Part shown: positions 1 through 7,001 of the stretch, in pieces
Numbering within the stretch: position 1 is the first letter of the stretch
Layout: each line of letters begins with the position of its first letter
Assembly (NCBI GenBank): GCA_934481445.1
Contig: CAKSPC010000067.1
Coordinates: 1 to 9,518, forward strand
Reading direction: 5' to 3'
DNA from: an uncultured Oscillospiraceae bacterium
GTDB lineage: Bacteria; Bacillota; Clostridia; Oscillospirales; Ruminococcaceae
Length of the DNA: 9,518 nt
Made by a program: the position numbers and the translations under genes
Notes under the pieces: model-generated
Database searches by the model: none
Seen by the model: the letters and a program-made list of their open reading frames with translations, nothing else
Told to the model about the DNA's origin: nothing

Positions 1-3000
1 TTAAATCCGCATTGGAGAAGGCGTTGCTGCTGATGGAAGTGACAGAAGATGGGATAGTTACACTTGTAAGCGAAGAGCAGCCATCAAATGCTTTTCCTTC
101 AATCTTAGTGACTGTGTTAGGTATCTCAATCGACTTGAGCCATATGCAGCTCTTGAACATACTATTGGGTATTGTGCTGATTCCCTTTCCGAAAGTAACC
201 GTTTCAAGCGAATCGCAGCCTGTGAAAGCGCTGTAATATCCGGTTGTGGTAAGAGTAGCGGGTATGTAAACGCTTTTTAGGTTCTTGTTGTTGGAGAAAG
301 CGTAGCTTCCGATGGATGTAACGCCCTCGGGAATGACAAGCTCCCGTATATCCGCATTGGAGAAAGCGGAACTTCCTATGGATGTTACAGTATCGGGGAT
401 AGTAATTTTTTTCAGGCCCGTGCAGTTCTTGAACATATTATCGGGGATAGCCGAAATGCCATTTCCGAAAGTCACGTTTTTCAGATTGCTGCATTTGTAG
501 AACACCGAATCGGCGCTTACAGTGGTAAGAGAAGCGGGTATGTGAATGCTCTCAAGCATGGAGCATCCCCAGAATGCCGTTGAGCCGATCGAGGTCACGC
601 CCTCGGGGATAACGACCTTTTTGACCTTTGTCTTGTTGAATGCGTTTACACCGATGGCGGTTATAGTGTAGCCCTCGATGGTCTGCGGGATGGTAAGATT
701 GGTTTTCTTACCGTTGTATCTTGCAAGGGTGGCAGTATTACCGCTGTACACGATAACATAATCACGGGTAGTGGCTGTGCCGCTGTCCGCGGTGGAAACA
801 TCTATTTTTGTGGAAGCTGCGCTGCCCTTGACGGTGACTGTTCCCGAATTGTCGGCGTAGCCTGCCTTGTTGGTGGTTATGTTGTACTTGCCGTTTTCAA
901 GGTCAAAGGAAGTATAACCGTCGCTGTTGGTGTAGTGCGATACCTTATTTATTGTAACTCTTGCGTCAGCGAGCGGTTTGCCGGCGGATGTCACCCTTAT
1001 GCTTACCGGGTATTTCGGCCTTGTAAGGCAATAGGACACAGACTGATTTTTTCCCGATACCTGAATTTCGCGGGAGATGGAATTGTATTCGCTGCCGGTT
1101 ATCAGTATCTTATATGTTCCGTTGGGAAGATCAAATGCAGCCTTTCCGTAATTGTCAACGGATTTCATAATATCGCCGACCTTTACGAATGCATCGGTGA
1201 CGACTTTATTGTTGTTATCCTTTAATCTGACCGTCAGCGTGTACTTTTTGGGTGCAGGCGGATCGGCAGGCTTCGGATTGATCTTCAGAGTTATGGTCTT
1301 GCTTATGTTGGAATCGGGCACGACAACGGTTCCTGTAGAGGCGGAAACGCCGTCTTTGGTTACCTTTACGGAGTAATTCCTGGTGTCATTCTTTGATGTT
1401 ATCTTGATGAATGCAGAGCCCATGGAATCGGTGGTCCTGCTGATGGTTATTCCGGAGCCGCCCTTTTCTCTTCCGCTGAATACCACATCTGCGCCGGCAA
1501 CCGGATTATTCTGAAGATCCACGACCTTGACGTTGAATGCGGGCTTGCTTTTGAATGTATAGGGCACCACCGAAATATTGCAGTATACGGTCGCGTCCTC
1601 GTCATCGGGCACATTTATGGTTGGGGTGGTGTCATGATAGTTTGAACCGGTTACATGCAGGCTTGCCGTCACAGTTCCGTTTTCAACGGGAAGATATACA
1701 TAGAAGCAGCCGTATTTATCGGTTGTGTATTCGCCGTTTGTGGTATTTTCATAGACATCCGTATCTGAAATATATTCTCCGGTATCGGCGTCGATGAGCA
1801 TAAGGCGGCACAGGCGGCTCATGTATTGGCATTCGCCCAGATGAAAGCCGTTTTTATGTCCTTTGCAGTCTATGCAGCAATGGAATTTCAGACTGTTCAG
1901 CGGTATTGTGATCGTAAGCAGGTCAATGTCGAACGAAAGTTCGTTGATACCGAGAACGCTTCCGCTAATGCCGCCTGTAATTATAATGGACGGACTTGCT
2001 GAAATGCATATAGTGCAGTTGTGAATCGTGGCGGGAGTTTCATCGCCTGTGCTGCCAAATCCGCCGACATAAGGCGACGCTTCAAGCTCTGCGACAGCCT
2101 TTGCATATATGCCGCCATGGGCGACGGATAGCGGCCCCAGCCCTAGTTCTACGCCTATATCAAATTTCAGACCGATATCTACCGTAAACGTAATTCCTGC
2201 TTCTGCTTCGGGATGAAGCGGTTGGAACTCAAGACCGTGTGTGTCATCATTTTTTTGTATTCCGCTTCTGTTCGGGCTGTTTGATTTGATGTATGTTATG
2301 CTTGTGCTTACCGTAATGGAAACAGTTGCAGAAAGCTCCATTGAAAAGATCAGACGGGGAACTATAGTTACCTGAAGCCCGGGTACAGGCGTCGGTATGG
2401 TGATTTTGGCCAGTGGTATTCCTTCATCACCGTTTTTGTCTTCCAGTTCGAATCCTACGGACGCGCTCAGCGATGCACTGAGGGTATACTGAAAACCTAT
2501 TTCAAATTCTTTCAGGTTGTCCTCGTCGGAGAGATACAGGCGATAAAGGAAGTTAATTCCGACGCTCAGGGTAAGGCTGGTACCATCAAGTTCATTAAAA
2601 TAATCGCCAAGATCTATTTCTTGCTCAATACTGGGTCCGACGAGCACTTCCAGCGGGTCGGAATCGTTTTCTATCGGCCCCATGATGCCGTCCTGTTCGG
2701 CGGAGGAAGCTTTGCCGCCTATGCTGCCGCCGGTGACGGCGTCATAGGTGTCGTATGCAAAAACGCATTTTGTCGGGTCTGTTTCTATAGTGCCCGTTCC
2801 TGTGACGGAAACACTTTCCTCTGCGGTGGTTTCGTCCAGTTCAGCGTTTTCAAGGTCTGAGAGATCGTTGATCTTAACGAAGGAATAGATCTCCTCGATG
2901 GAGGGCTGAACACCCGTGATCGTGACCGTGGTGCCGCTGCAGGAAATGTTTGTGACCTTTGCGATTACGGAATTATCTCCGTCCTCGGGATAATTCAGCG

Positions 3001-3739
3001 CGAATACGTCCCCGTTTTTAAGGGCAGTGACCCTGCTGTCGGCCTTTTCGATGACATAGACGGTTTCCACGGGGTCAGTTCCTTCGGTATCCGTGCGGGA
3101 AACGACGATATTGGTGTCTTCCTCCTCGCGTTCGATCATTATGAAGCTCTCGTCATAAACTGCGAAATTGTTTTCACTGTTTCCGTCGAAGTCAACAACA
3201 AGATCAGGGTCGAAGTCATCGGTTGTTTTTGCAAGGAAGTTCTGCATATCCCTTGTGTATGTATTGTTTGAATATTCGCGGCTCAGCGGACGGAGCGTTT
3301 TGCTGTCCACCAGATAACCGCACAGAAGAAAATATTCCGGCAGCTCGTTTTTGTCAATATTGACGTACGCAATATTGGAATCTGCGGATACCTGAATTTC
3401 AACGCTGGTGATGAGCTGCTCGGTTTCCTCGTCGATGAATGCTACGACTGCTGTACAGTCCTGCTCGGCGGTGTAGCCGACGGATACTGTATTTCCGTTG
3501 ATAAGTATGCCGTAGACTTCGGATAGTGCTTCGTCGTCTATTTCACCGACGCTTCCGAATTCATCGAATGCAGACCGGAACACTTCGCCCATCTGATCCG
3601 TTGATTCCAGCGAGAAGTCATATCCCGATATATCGGACGATATGCTTTCGCTTTCCGCCGCTGCCGGTACAGAAGCCCACACGCTTGTGAACGTCATTAT
3701 ACCCGCCATTGCGGCTGACAGGATACGTTTTAGATTCAT
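1..3739 (-). CDS. Giant secreted surface protein with beta-sandwich domains and BspA-type leucine-rich repeats (partial, C-terminus outside window)
   Basis: The first 1246 codons of an exported protein; the frame runs without a stop from ATG at 3737-3739 to the window edge. The start is preceded by AGAGAGG, and residues 1-28 form a signal peptide (MNLKR, hydrophobic core, likely cleavage after VPAAA). Residues 30 to about 350 are acidic. Residues 360-570 are beta-rich and Ser/Thr-rich, and I do not recognise them. A Cys/His cluster lies at 573-644. Four beta domains resembling carboxypeptidase-regulatory or Cna-B folds follow, at about 645-728, 733-825, 832-905 and 909-985, with the typical G-x-A-x-V, T-D-x-x-G and L-x-x-G-x-Y signatures. 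From about 1010 there are BspA-type LRR_5 units of about 23 residues (IPxxVTSIGxxAF). The likely role is adhesion or cell-surface binding, inferred from the architecture only. The anchor cannot be judged because the C-terminus is missing. The gene follows the urt operon on the same strand but has its own upstream region. Confidence 0.85.
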   Translation of the reverse strand, partial: MNLKRILSAAMAGIMTFTSVWASVPAAAESESISSDISGYDFSLESTDQMGEVFRSAFDEFGSVGEIDDEALSEVYGILINGNTVSVGYTAEQDCTAVVAFIDEETEQLITSVEIQVSADSNIAYVNIDKNELPEYFLLCGYLVDSKTLRPLSREYSNNTYTRDMQNFLAKTTDDFDPDLVVDFDGNSENNFAVYDESFIMIEREEEDTNIVVSRTDTEGTDPVETVYVIEKADSRVTALKNGDVFALNYPEDGDNSVIAKVTNISCSGTTVTITGVQPSIEEIYSFVKINDLSDLENAELDETTAEESVSVTGTGTIETDPTKCVFAYDTYDAVTGGSIGGKASSAEQDGIMGPIENDSDPLEVLVGPSIEQEIDLGDYFNELDGTSLTLSVGINFLYRLYLSDEDNLKEFEIGFQYTLSASLSASVGFELEDKNGDEGIPLAKITIPTPVPGLQVTIVPRLIFSMELSATVSITVSTSITYIKSNSPNRSGIQKNDDTHGLEFQPLHPEAEAGITFTVDIGLKFDIGVELGLGPLSVAHGGIYAKAVAELEASPYVGGFGSTGDETPATIHNCTICISASPSIIITGGISGSVLGINELSFDIDLLTITIPLNSLKFHCCIDCKGHKNGFHLGECQYMSRLCRLMLIDADTGEYISDTDVYENTTNGEYTTDKYGCFYVYLPVENGTVTASLHVTGSNYHDTTPTINVPDDEDATVYCNISVVPYTFKSKPAFNVKVVDLQNNPVAGADVVFSGREKGGSGITISRTTDSMGSAFIKITSKNDTRNYSVKVTKDGVSASTGTVVVPDSNISKTITLKINPKPADPPAPKKYTLTVRLKDNNNKVVTDAFVKVGDIMKSVDNYGKAAFDLPNGTYKILITGSEYNSISREIQVSGKNQSVSYCLTRPKYPVSIRVTSAGKPLADARVTINKVSHYTNSDGYTSFDLENGKYNITTNKAGYADNSGTVTVKGSAASTKIDVSTADSGTATTRDYVIVYSGNTATLARYNGKKTNLTIPQTIEGYTITAIGVNAFNKTKVKKVVIPEGVTSIGSTAFWGCSMLESIHIPASLTTVSADSVFYKCSNLKNVTFGNGISAIPDNMFKNCTGLKKITIPDTVTSIGSSAFSNADIRELVIPEGVTSIGSYAFSNNKNLKSVYIPATLTTTGYYSAFTGCDSLETVTFGKGISTIPNSMFKSCIWLKSIEIPNTVTKIEGKAFDGCSSLTSVTIPSSVTSISSNAFSNADL
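2..346 (-). repeat. LRR super-repeat copy 2 (115 codons, one extra LRR unit)
   Basis: Residues 1132-1246 repeat copy 1 in order: VIPEGVTSIGS, IPATLTT, VTFGKGISTIPNSMF and IEIPNTVTKI units. An additional 23-residue unit (SSLTSVTIPSSVTSI) is then inserted before the closing SNAD motif. The 15-base string ATCCGCATTGGAGAA occurs at 5-19 and 350-364, exactly 345 bases (115 codons) apart. The window ends at the unit boundary, so a third copy may follow outside it. Confidence 0.7.
347..622 (-). repeat. LRR super-repeat copy 1 (92 codons)
   Basis: Residues 1040-1131 of the surface protein hold four LRR units in a fixed order: a VIPEGVTSIGS unit, an IPASLTT unit, a VTFGNGISAIPDNMF unit and an ITIPDTVTSIGSSAF unit ending SNADI. 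The same order recurs in the next copy, and the DNA is also similar. For example, a block beginning tgcag(t/c)tcttgaacat occurs at 421 and at 145, exactly 276 bases apart. Confidence 0.75.
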
Positions 3740-3755
3740 TTTTATACCTCTCTTT

Positions 3756-3809
3756 TCATTTTTGAAATAATGCACCAAACCATACCATAAACGGCAGCAT
3801 TATATACAT
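3756..3809 (-). CDS. Possible 17-residue leader peptide upstream of the surface-protein gene
   Basis: An ATG at 3807-3809 opens a 17-codon frame (MYIMLPFMVWFGALFQK) that stops with TGA at 3756-3758, only 16 bases before the start of the surface-protein gene. AAGGAG (3820-3825) lies 10 bases upstream, a slightly long but workable spacing. The peptide is hydrophobic with a Lys end. It could be a translated leader coupled to the large gene, or a chance frame in AT-rich DNA. It also conflicts with one promoter reading, in which AAGGAG would sit between the -35 and -10 boxes. Confidence 0.22.
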   Translation of the reverse strand: MYIMLPFMVWFGALFQK

Positions 3810-3813
3810 TATA

Positions 3814-3842
3814 ATTTTACTCCTTTTTATTTGTATTTTCAA
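3814..3842 (-). promoter_or_regulatory. Candidate sigma-70-type promoter for the surface-protein gene
   Basis: On the minus strand TTGAAA (3837-3842) is followed after exactly 17 bases by TAAAAT (3814-3819), in strongly AT-rich DNA about 75-100 bases upstream of the gene start. An overlapping alternative is TTGTAC (3853-3858), 17 bases, TACAAA (3830-3835). Both are reasonable matches and the sequence alone does not choose between them. A promoter is expected here because the preceding operon ends in a strong terminator. Confidence 0.4.
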
Positions 3843-3858
3843 TATATTTTTTGTACAA

Positions 3859-3872
3859 ATCATTTGAATGAT
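3859..3872. promoter_or_regulatory. Small palindrome next to the candidate promoter (operator-like)
   Basis: ATCATT-TG-AATGAT is a perfect 6+6 inverted repeat with a 2-base centre. It sits directly upstream of the TTGTAC box in the minus-strand direction. The position and symmetry fit a dimeric regulator site. However, the DNA is AT-rich and short palindromes arise by chance, so this is only a candidate. Confidence 0.2.
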
Positions 3873-4120
3873 AAATGTTATAAATGTGCAATAAGACCTG
3901 TTTTAATTTTGAATGCATAATATGTACCGGAATATAAAAAATGGGCGGCCAAACGGCTGCTCATTGATCGTGTTATAAGCTGCATAGGTATGATAGGATT
4001 ATCCGATTTGCACCGTCTAAAAACATTTCTTCGGATTCGGCGGTCTGTAGAATCACCGCAGGGGGCGTTGAATTCATGCAGCACCGGCGGGGTGACAATT
4101 ATGTCGGGGCGATGGCATTC
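3873..4120. other. Gene-free stretch beyond the dehydrogenase remnant
   Basis: No frame here gives a recognisable protein on either strand. The minus frame continuing from the SDR remnant stays open to 3878, but its sequence is not SDR-like. Another minus frame, ending at a TAA near 3970, gives a short peptide I cannot assign. Apart from the degenerate hairpin at 3936-3962 I see nothing functional. It looks like decaying former coding DNA. Confidence 0.45.
3936..3962 (-). terminator. Degenerate terminator-like hairpin downstream of the dehydrogenase remnant
   Basis: On the minus strand GAGCAGCC (3955-3962), a GTTT loop and GGCCGCCC (3943-3950) form an 8-position stem with two A-C mismatches. 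One base follows, then a run of six T (complement of 3936-3941). The hairpin plus U-tract is terminator-like but the stem is imperfect. It may be the decayed terminator of the lost gene upstream. On the plus strand the same stem pairs fully with two G-U wobbles but has no U-tract. Confidence 0.3.
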
Positions 4121-4264
4121 AGCCTTGTCGACAGTTTCTTTGCAGCTGCCGAAGAGAGCGACCTTTGCTCCGTTTTTCAGAAACACCTTAACTATGGCGA
4201 AGCCTATTCCGCGTGTTCCTACGGTTACGATGGCTGTTTTTCCTTTAAGGATATGAAGTTTCTT
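4121..4264 (-). pseudogene. Remnant of a short-chain dehydrogenase/reductase (N-terminal Rossmann segment)
   Basis: Minus-strand translation reads KKLHILKGKTAIVT, then VGTRGIGFAIVKVFLKNG, then AKVALFGSCKETVDKA. This matches the start of SDR-family 3-oxoacyl-ACP-reductase-like enzymes: beta-1, the glycine-rich NAD(P)-binding TGxxxGIG motif, alpha-1 and beta-2. The first motif glycine is Val (TVGTRGIG), and no ATG, GTG or TTG lies upstream in frame before a TGA at about 4308. The roughly 200 residues with the NNAG, Ser and YxxxK catalytic parts are absent. The frame stays open to 3878 but no longer resembles an SDR after about residue 45. I read this as a dead, 3'-deleted gene; the family call is from memory of the motif. 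Confidence 0.6.
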
Positions 4265-4321
4265 CCTGCATTTCTTGGGCAGGATATCTGCACCAAAAAA
4301 TACATAGTATCACTTTAAATG

Positions 4322-4360
4322 GCTTTTGTCGATATATGCTTATAAATCCGACACAAAAGC
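4322..4360. repeat. Imperfect inverted repeat upstream of the dehydrogenase remnant
   Basis: GCTTTTGT (4322-4329) pairs perfectly with ACAAAAGC (4353-4360). A further CG/CG pair (4330-4331 with 4349-4350) follows past a 2-base bulge. The loop is AT-rich. On the plus strand the repeat is followed by TTATTTT, which is only weakly terminator-like, and no plus-strand gene precedes it. Function unknown; it may be a remnant. Confidence 0.3.
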
Positions 4361-4400
4361 TTATTTTGCCGAAAATGGCGAGCTTGGTAGATGTCCGCGC

Positions 4401-4445
4401 AAAAATACCGACCGAACGCCTTTGAAAAATGGTTCGGTCGGTATT
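4401..4445 (-). terminator. Rho-independent terminator of the urt operon
   Basis: AATACCGACCGAAC (4404-4417) and GTTCGGTCGGTATT (4432-4445) form a perfect 14-base-pair stem around a 14-base loop. On the minus strand the stem runs directly into TTTTT (complement of 4401-4405). It begins 15 bases after the urtE stop codon. This marks the end of the transporter operon and insulates the downstream surface-protein gene from it. Confidence 0.88.
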
Positions 4446-4460
4446 GATATTTTGTGATGA

Positions 4461-5162
4461 TCAAACGGCAAGATATTTCTTGGCGAGGTCGTCGTTCAGT
4501 TCTCCGATTGCTCCCTGCGCAACGACGGAGCCTTTCTGGAGGATTATAAAGTCCTCTGCGATGCGCTTTGCGAACTTTATGTTCTGCTCAACCAGAATAA
4601 CGCTGAGGTACATTTCCTTTGAGATACGGTTCAGGGTCGTGGCTATTTCGGAAACTACGTTCGGCTGGATGCCCTCTGTTGGTTCATCCAGAACCAGTAT
4701 CGAGGGTCTGCCCATAAGGCAGCGCCCGATGGCGAGCTGCTGCTGCTGTCCGCCGGAGAGCACGCCGCCCTTTCGGTTCATGTGCTCCTTTAGCGCGGGG
4801 AAGTAATCCAGCACGACTTCGATCTGCTCCTTGTAGCTTACGGAGCTGTGCCCGAGGCAGCCGAGTTCAAGATTTTCCCGCACGGTGAAATCGGGGATTA
4901 TCTCGCGCCCCTGCGGAACGTACCCTATGCCCATCTGATTGTGCATATAGGCGGGCATTTTCGTGATGTTTTTGTGGTCCAGCGTGAGGGTGCCCTTTCC
5001 CTCCACAGGAAGAAGCCCCATGATGCATTTCATCAGCGTGGTCTTGCCGACGCCGTTGCGACCGAGAACGACCAGCTTCTTGCCGCCGTTGACGGTGAAC
5101 GATACGTCGGTTATTACACGGCTCTTGCCGTAGTTTACATTGATGTGCGATACCTCCAGCAT
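4461..5162 (-). CDS. urtE: Urea/short-chain amide ABC transporter, ATP-binding protein UrtE
   Basis: A 233-residue cytoplasmic ATPase, full length for the LivF/UrtE family, that powers import through the UrtB-UrtC channel together with UrtD. Visible motifs are Walker A GRNGVGKT (34-41), Q-loop Gln84 in GYVPQGREI, signature LSGGQ (135-139) followed by QQQLAIGR, Walker B ILVLDEP (155-161) and the switch region LVEQN with Gln193. Gln instead of His at the switch is usual in LivF/UrtE proteins. The GYVPQGREIIPDFTV and PTEGIQPNVV stretches favour UrtE over LivF of branched-chain amino acid importers. The ATG lies 4 bases after the urtD stop, with AAAGGAGG (5172-5179) inside the end of urtD, so translation is probably coupled. 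It is the last gene before the operon terminator. Confidence 0.9.
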   Translation of the reverse strand: MLEVSHINVNYGKSRVITDVSFTVNGGKKLVVLGRNGVGKTTLMKCIMGLLPVEGKGTLTLDHKNITKMPAYMHNQMGIGYVPQGREIIPDFTVRENLELGCLGHSSVSYKEQIEVVLDYFPALKEHMNRKGGVLSGGQQQQLAIGRCLMGRPSILVLDEPTEGIQPNVVSEIATTLNRISKEMYLSVILVEQNIKFAKRIAEDFIILQKGSVVAQGAIGELNDDLAKKYLAV

Positions 5163-5166
5163 ATTC

Positions 5167-5940
5167 TCACGCCTCCTTTGCCTCTTCGTCCGAATCGTCC
5201 TTGAGGTACACCTGTATAACGCGGGGATCCTTTTCGACTTCCTCGAACGTGCCCTCCGCCAGAAGCTGACCGTGGTGCAGCACCGTTACGGTCTGCGCAA
5301 CCTGCTTTACGAAATCCATGTCGTGCTCGACCACCATTACGGTGTGGTCGGAGAGCAGTTCTTTTATCATCTCGCCGGTCTTGTAGGTTTCGGCGGCGGT
5401 CATGCCGGCGGTCGGCTCGTCAAGGATGATAAGCTTCGGATCCTGCGCGATGACCATGCCTATTTCAAGCCACTGGCGTTCGCCGTGGGAGAGGGAAGAC
5501 GCGATGATGTTCCGCTTTTCGCTGAGCTTTATCATCTCAAGCACGCGGTCTATTTTCTCCTTAACTTCCGCCGTGCGACGGAATGCCAGCGCCTTGAACA
5601 CCGTGTTGTAGCCCCGCAGAGCCACCTCGATGTTCTCATAAACCGTCAGCATATTGAAAATGTTCGGGTTCTGGAATTTGCGCCCTATGCCGTATTTCGC
5701 GGAGATGTCGTAGGGTTCCTTGCCGGTAATGTCCACGCCGTCGAAGAAAACCTTGCCGGAGGTGGGCTTCGTCCTGCCGCAGATGAGGTCCATCAGCGTG
5801 GATTTTCCCGCGCCGTTGGGACCTATCACCACCCGCACCTCGCCTTTGTTTACGGCGAGGTTTACATCGGTCAGCGCCTTGAATTTCTTAAATTCTACGC
5901 TCAGATGTTCCACCCTGAGCAGCGGCTGTGCTTCACCCAT
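5167..5940 (-). CDS. urtD: Urea/short-chain amide ABC transporter, ATP-binding protein UrtD
   Basis: A 257-residue cytoplasmic ATPase of the LivG/UrtD family, the partner of UrtE. Motifs are Walker A GPNGAGKS (40-47), Q-loop Gln90 in GIGRKFQNPNIF, signature LSHGE (150-154) leading into RQWLEIGM, Walker B LIILDEPTAGM (170-180) and switch His206 in VVEHDMDFV. LSHGxxQWLEIGM is the form I associate with UrtD, whereas LivG usually has LSYGxQR. The ATG at 5938-5940 overlaps the end of urtC by 8 bases (ATGGGTGA). AAAGGAGG (5950-5957) supplies a strong ribosome site within urtC. The C-terminus ends in an acidic tail (DDSDEEAKEA). With UrtE it gives a heterodimer with one His and one Gln switch. Confidence 0.9.
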   Translation of the reverse strand: MGEAQPLLRVEHLSVEFKKFKALTDVNLAVNKGEVRVVIGPNGAGKSTLMDLICGRTKPTSGKVFFDGVDITGKEPYDISAKYGIGRKFQNPNIFNMLTVYENIEVALRGYNTVFKALAFRRTAEVKEKIDRVLEMIKLSEKRNIIASSLSHGERQWLEIGMVIAQDPKLIILDEPTAGMTAAETYKTGEMIKELLSDHTVMVVEHDMDFVKQVAQTVTVLHHGQLLAEGTFEEVEKDPRVIQVYLKDDSDEEAKEA

Positions 5941-7000
5941 GATTTTCTTCCTCCTTTGCCGATAGCTTTTCGAGGGTCCTCCGTGCGGAGATGTTGTACT
6001 GTATCTCTTTCAGCTTGCCGATGATACCCGTCGGGATAAGGAATATAACCGCAAGGATAAGCGCACCGAGAACCAGCGGCCAGATATCCGCGGAATATTC
6101 GGAAAGCAGCGTCTGAAACCAGTTTATAAGCACCGTTCCGAGCATTGCACCTGTGAGGTTTCCTCTGCCGCCGACCGCTATCCAGATAAGCACCATCGTG
6201 GAAAGGGAAATGCCAAGCTCGGTCGGGGATATCATTCCGTTGAACGGAACGAACAGCATTCCCGAAAGACCCGCCAGCATACCGGACAGCGCGTAAACGG
6301 CTATCTTGAAATGCGCGGGATTATAACCGATGAAGGAGAGTCTGCGCTCGTCCTCGCGCACGGACATCAGCACCTTGCCGAACCGCGAATTGGTCAGCCA
6401 CAGGCACAGCAGATAAACCAGTATAACAATGCCTATCGTAAGGTAGTAGAACGGCTTTACCTTCAGTTCGATGCCGAAGAAGCTGCGGGGAAGTCCGCCG
6501 AGTCCGCTGGTGCCGTTGGTATAGGCGGACTGGTTCGCGAAGAATGTTTCAAATATCTGCGCCAGCGCCATCGTTATCAGCGAGAAGAATATGCCGCTGA
6601 CCTTGCTTGAGAATATGAAATACCCGAGGAACGCCGCAAACGCCGCGGGAATAATAAGCCCCAGAATCGAAGCGACGATGTTGTTTTCAAGTATTTTAAG
6701 GAACCACGGCAGTTCCTCAACGCCCATTCTCGACATAAATGCCGGAATGCCGTCCTGAATGGAGAACGAAAGCCCGACGATATATCCGCCAAGCCCGAAC
6801 AGCGCTGCGTGGCCGAAGCTCATAAGCCCTGTATAGCCCCACAGCAGGTCGAGCGAAAGGGCGAATATCATGTACGCTGCGGTCTTGCCCATGAAGCCCG
6901 TGCGGTAGTCGTTGAATATAAGCGGGAAAATAAGCAGAAAGATGAAGAGTGCGATATCTACCCATCTGTTTACGGGCATTTTTTTAATGCGTTCAAGCAT
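5933..7000 (-). CDS. urtC: Urea/short-chain amide ABC transporter, permease UrtC
   Basis: A 355-residue polytopic membrane protein of the LivM/UrtC family with about nine to ten hydrophobic segments, forming half of the channel. Family signatures are LLWGYTGLMSFGHAALFGLGG (52-72), NGTSGLGGLP (162-171), the cytoplasmic coupling segment SVREDERRLSFIGYNP (213-228) and VLIWIAVGGRGNLTGAMLG (270-288). The VGGRGNL and EDERRLSFIGY forms are closer to UrtC than to LivM. The tail after IGKLKEIQ (about 328 onward) is cytoplasmic and charged. The ATG is one base after the urtB TAA, and its AGGAGA ribosome site lies within urtB, so coupling is likely. It overlaps urtD by 8 bases. Confidence 0.9.
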   Translation of the reverse strand: MLERIKKMPVNRWVDIALFIFLLIFPLIFNDYRTGFMGKTAAYMIFALSLDLLWGYTGLMSFGHAALFGLGGYIVGLSFSIQDGIPAFMSRMGVEELPWFLKILENNIVASILGLIIPAAFAAFLGYFIFSSKVSGIFFSLITMALAQIFETFFANQSAYTNGTSGLGGLPRSFFGIELKVKPFYYLTIGIVILVYLLCLWLTNSRFGKVLMSVREDERRLSFIGYNPAHFKIAVYALSGMLAGLSGMLFVPFNGMISPTELGISLSTMVLIWIAVGGRGNLTGAMLGTVLINWFQTLLSEYSADIWPLVLGALILAVIFLIPTGIIGKLKEIQYNISARRTLEKLSAKEEENHG

Positions 7001-7001
7001 A

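Noticed and set aside
1..3739. Possible CRISPR-like or minisatellite array from the repeats near the left edge
   Set aside because: The periodicity is a multiple of three, stays in one open frame and encodes LRR units with diverged copies. It is protein repeat structure, not a spacer array.
3990..4318. Two overlapping plus-strand frames of 80-88 codons in the intergenic region
   Set aside because: They lie opposite the dehydrogenase remnant, whose minus-strand translation has recognisable family motifs. Neither plus frame resembles a protein family.
4584..4586. UrtE has Gln193 instead of His in the ABC switch region
   Set aside because: As I recall, LVEQN is normal for LivF/UrtE ATPases, so it is not a sign of inactivation.
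5140..6024. Plus-strand open frame of 294 codons opposite urtD
   Set aside because: The minus strand carries all ABC ATPase motifs in the right order over the same bases. The plus frame has no recognisable domain or good ribosome site.
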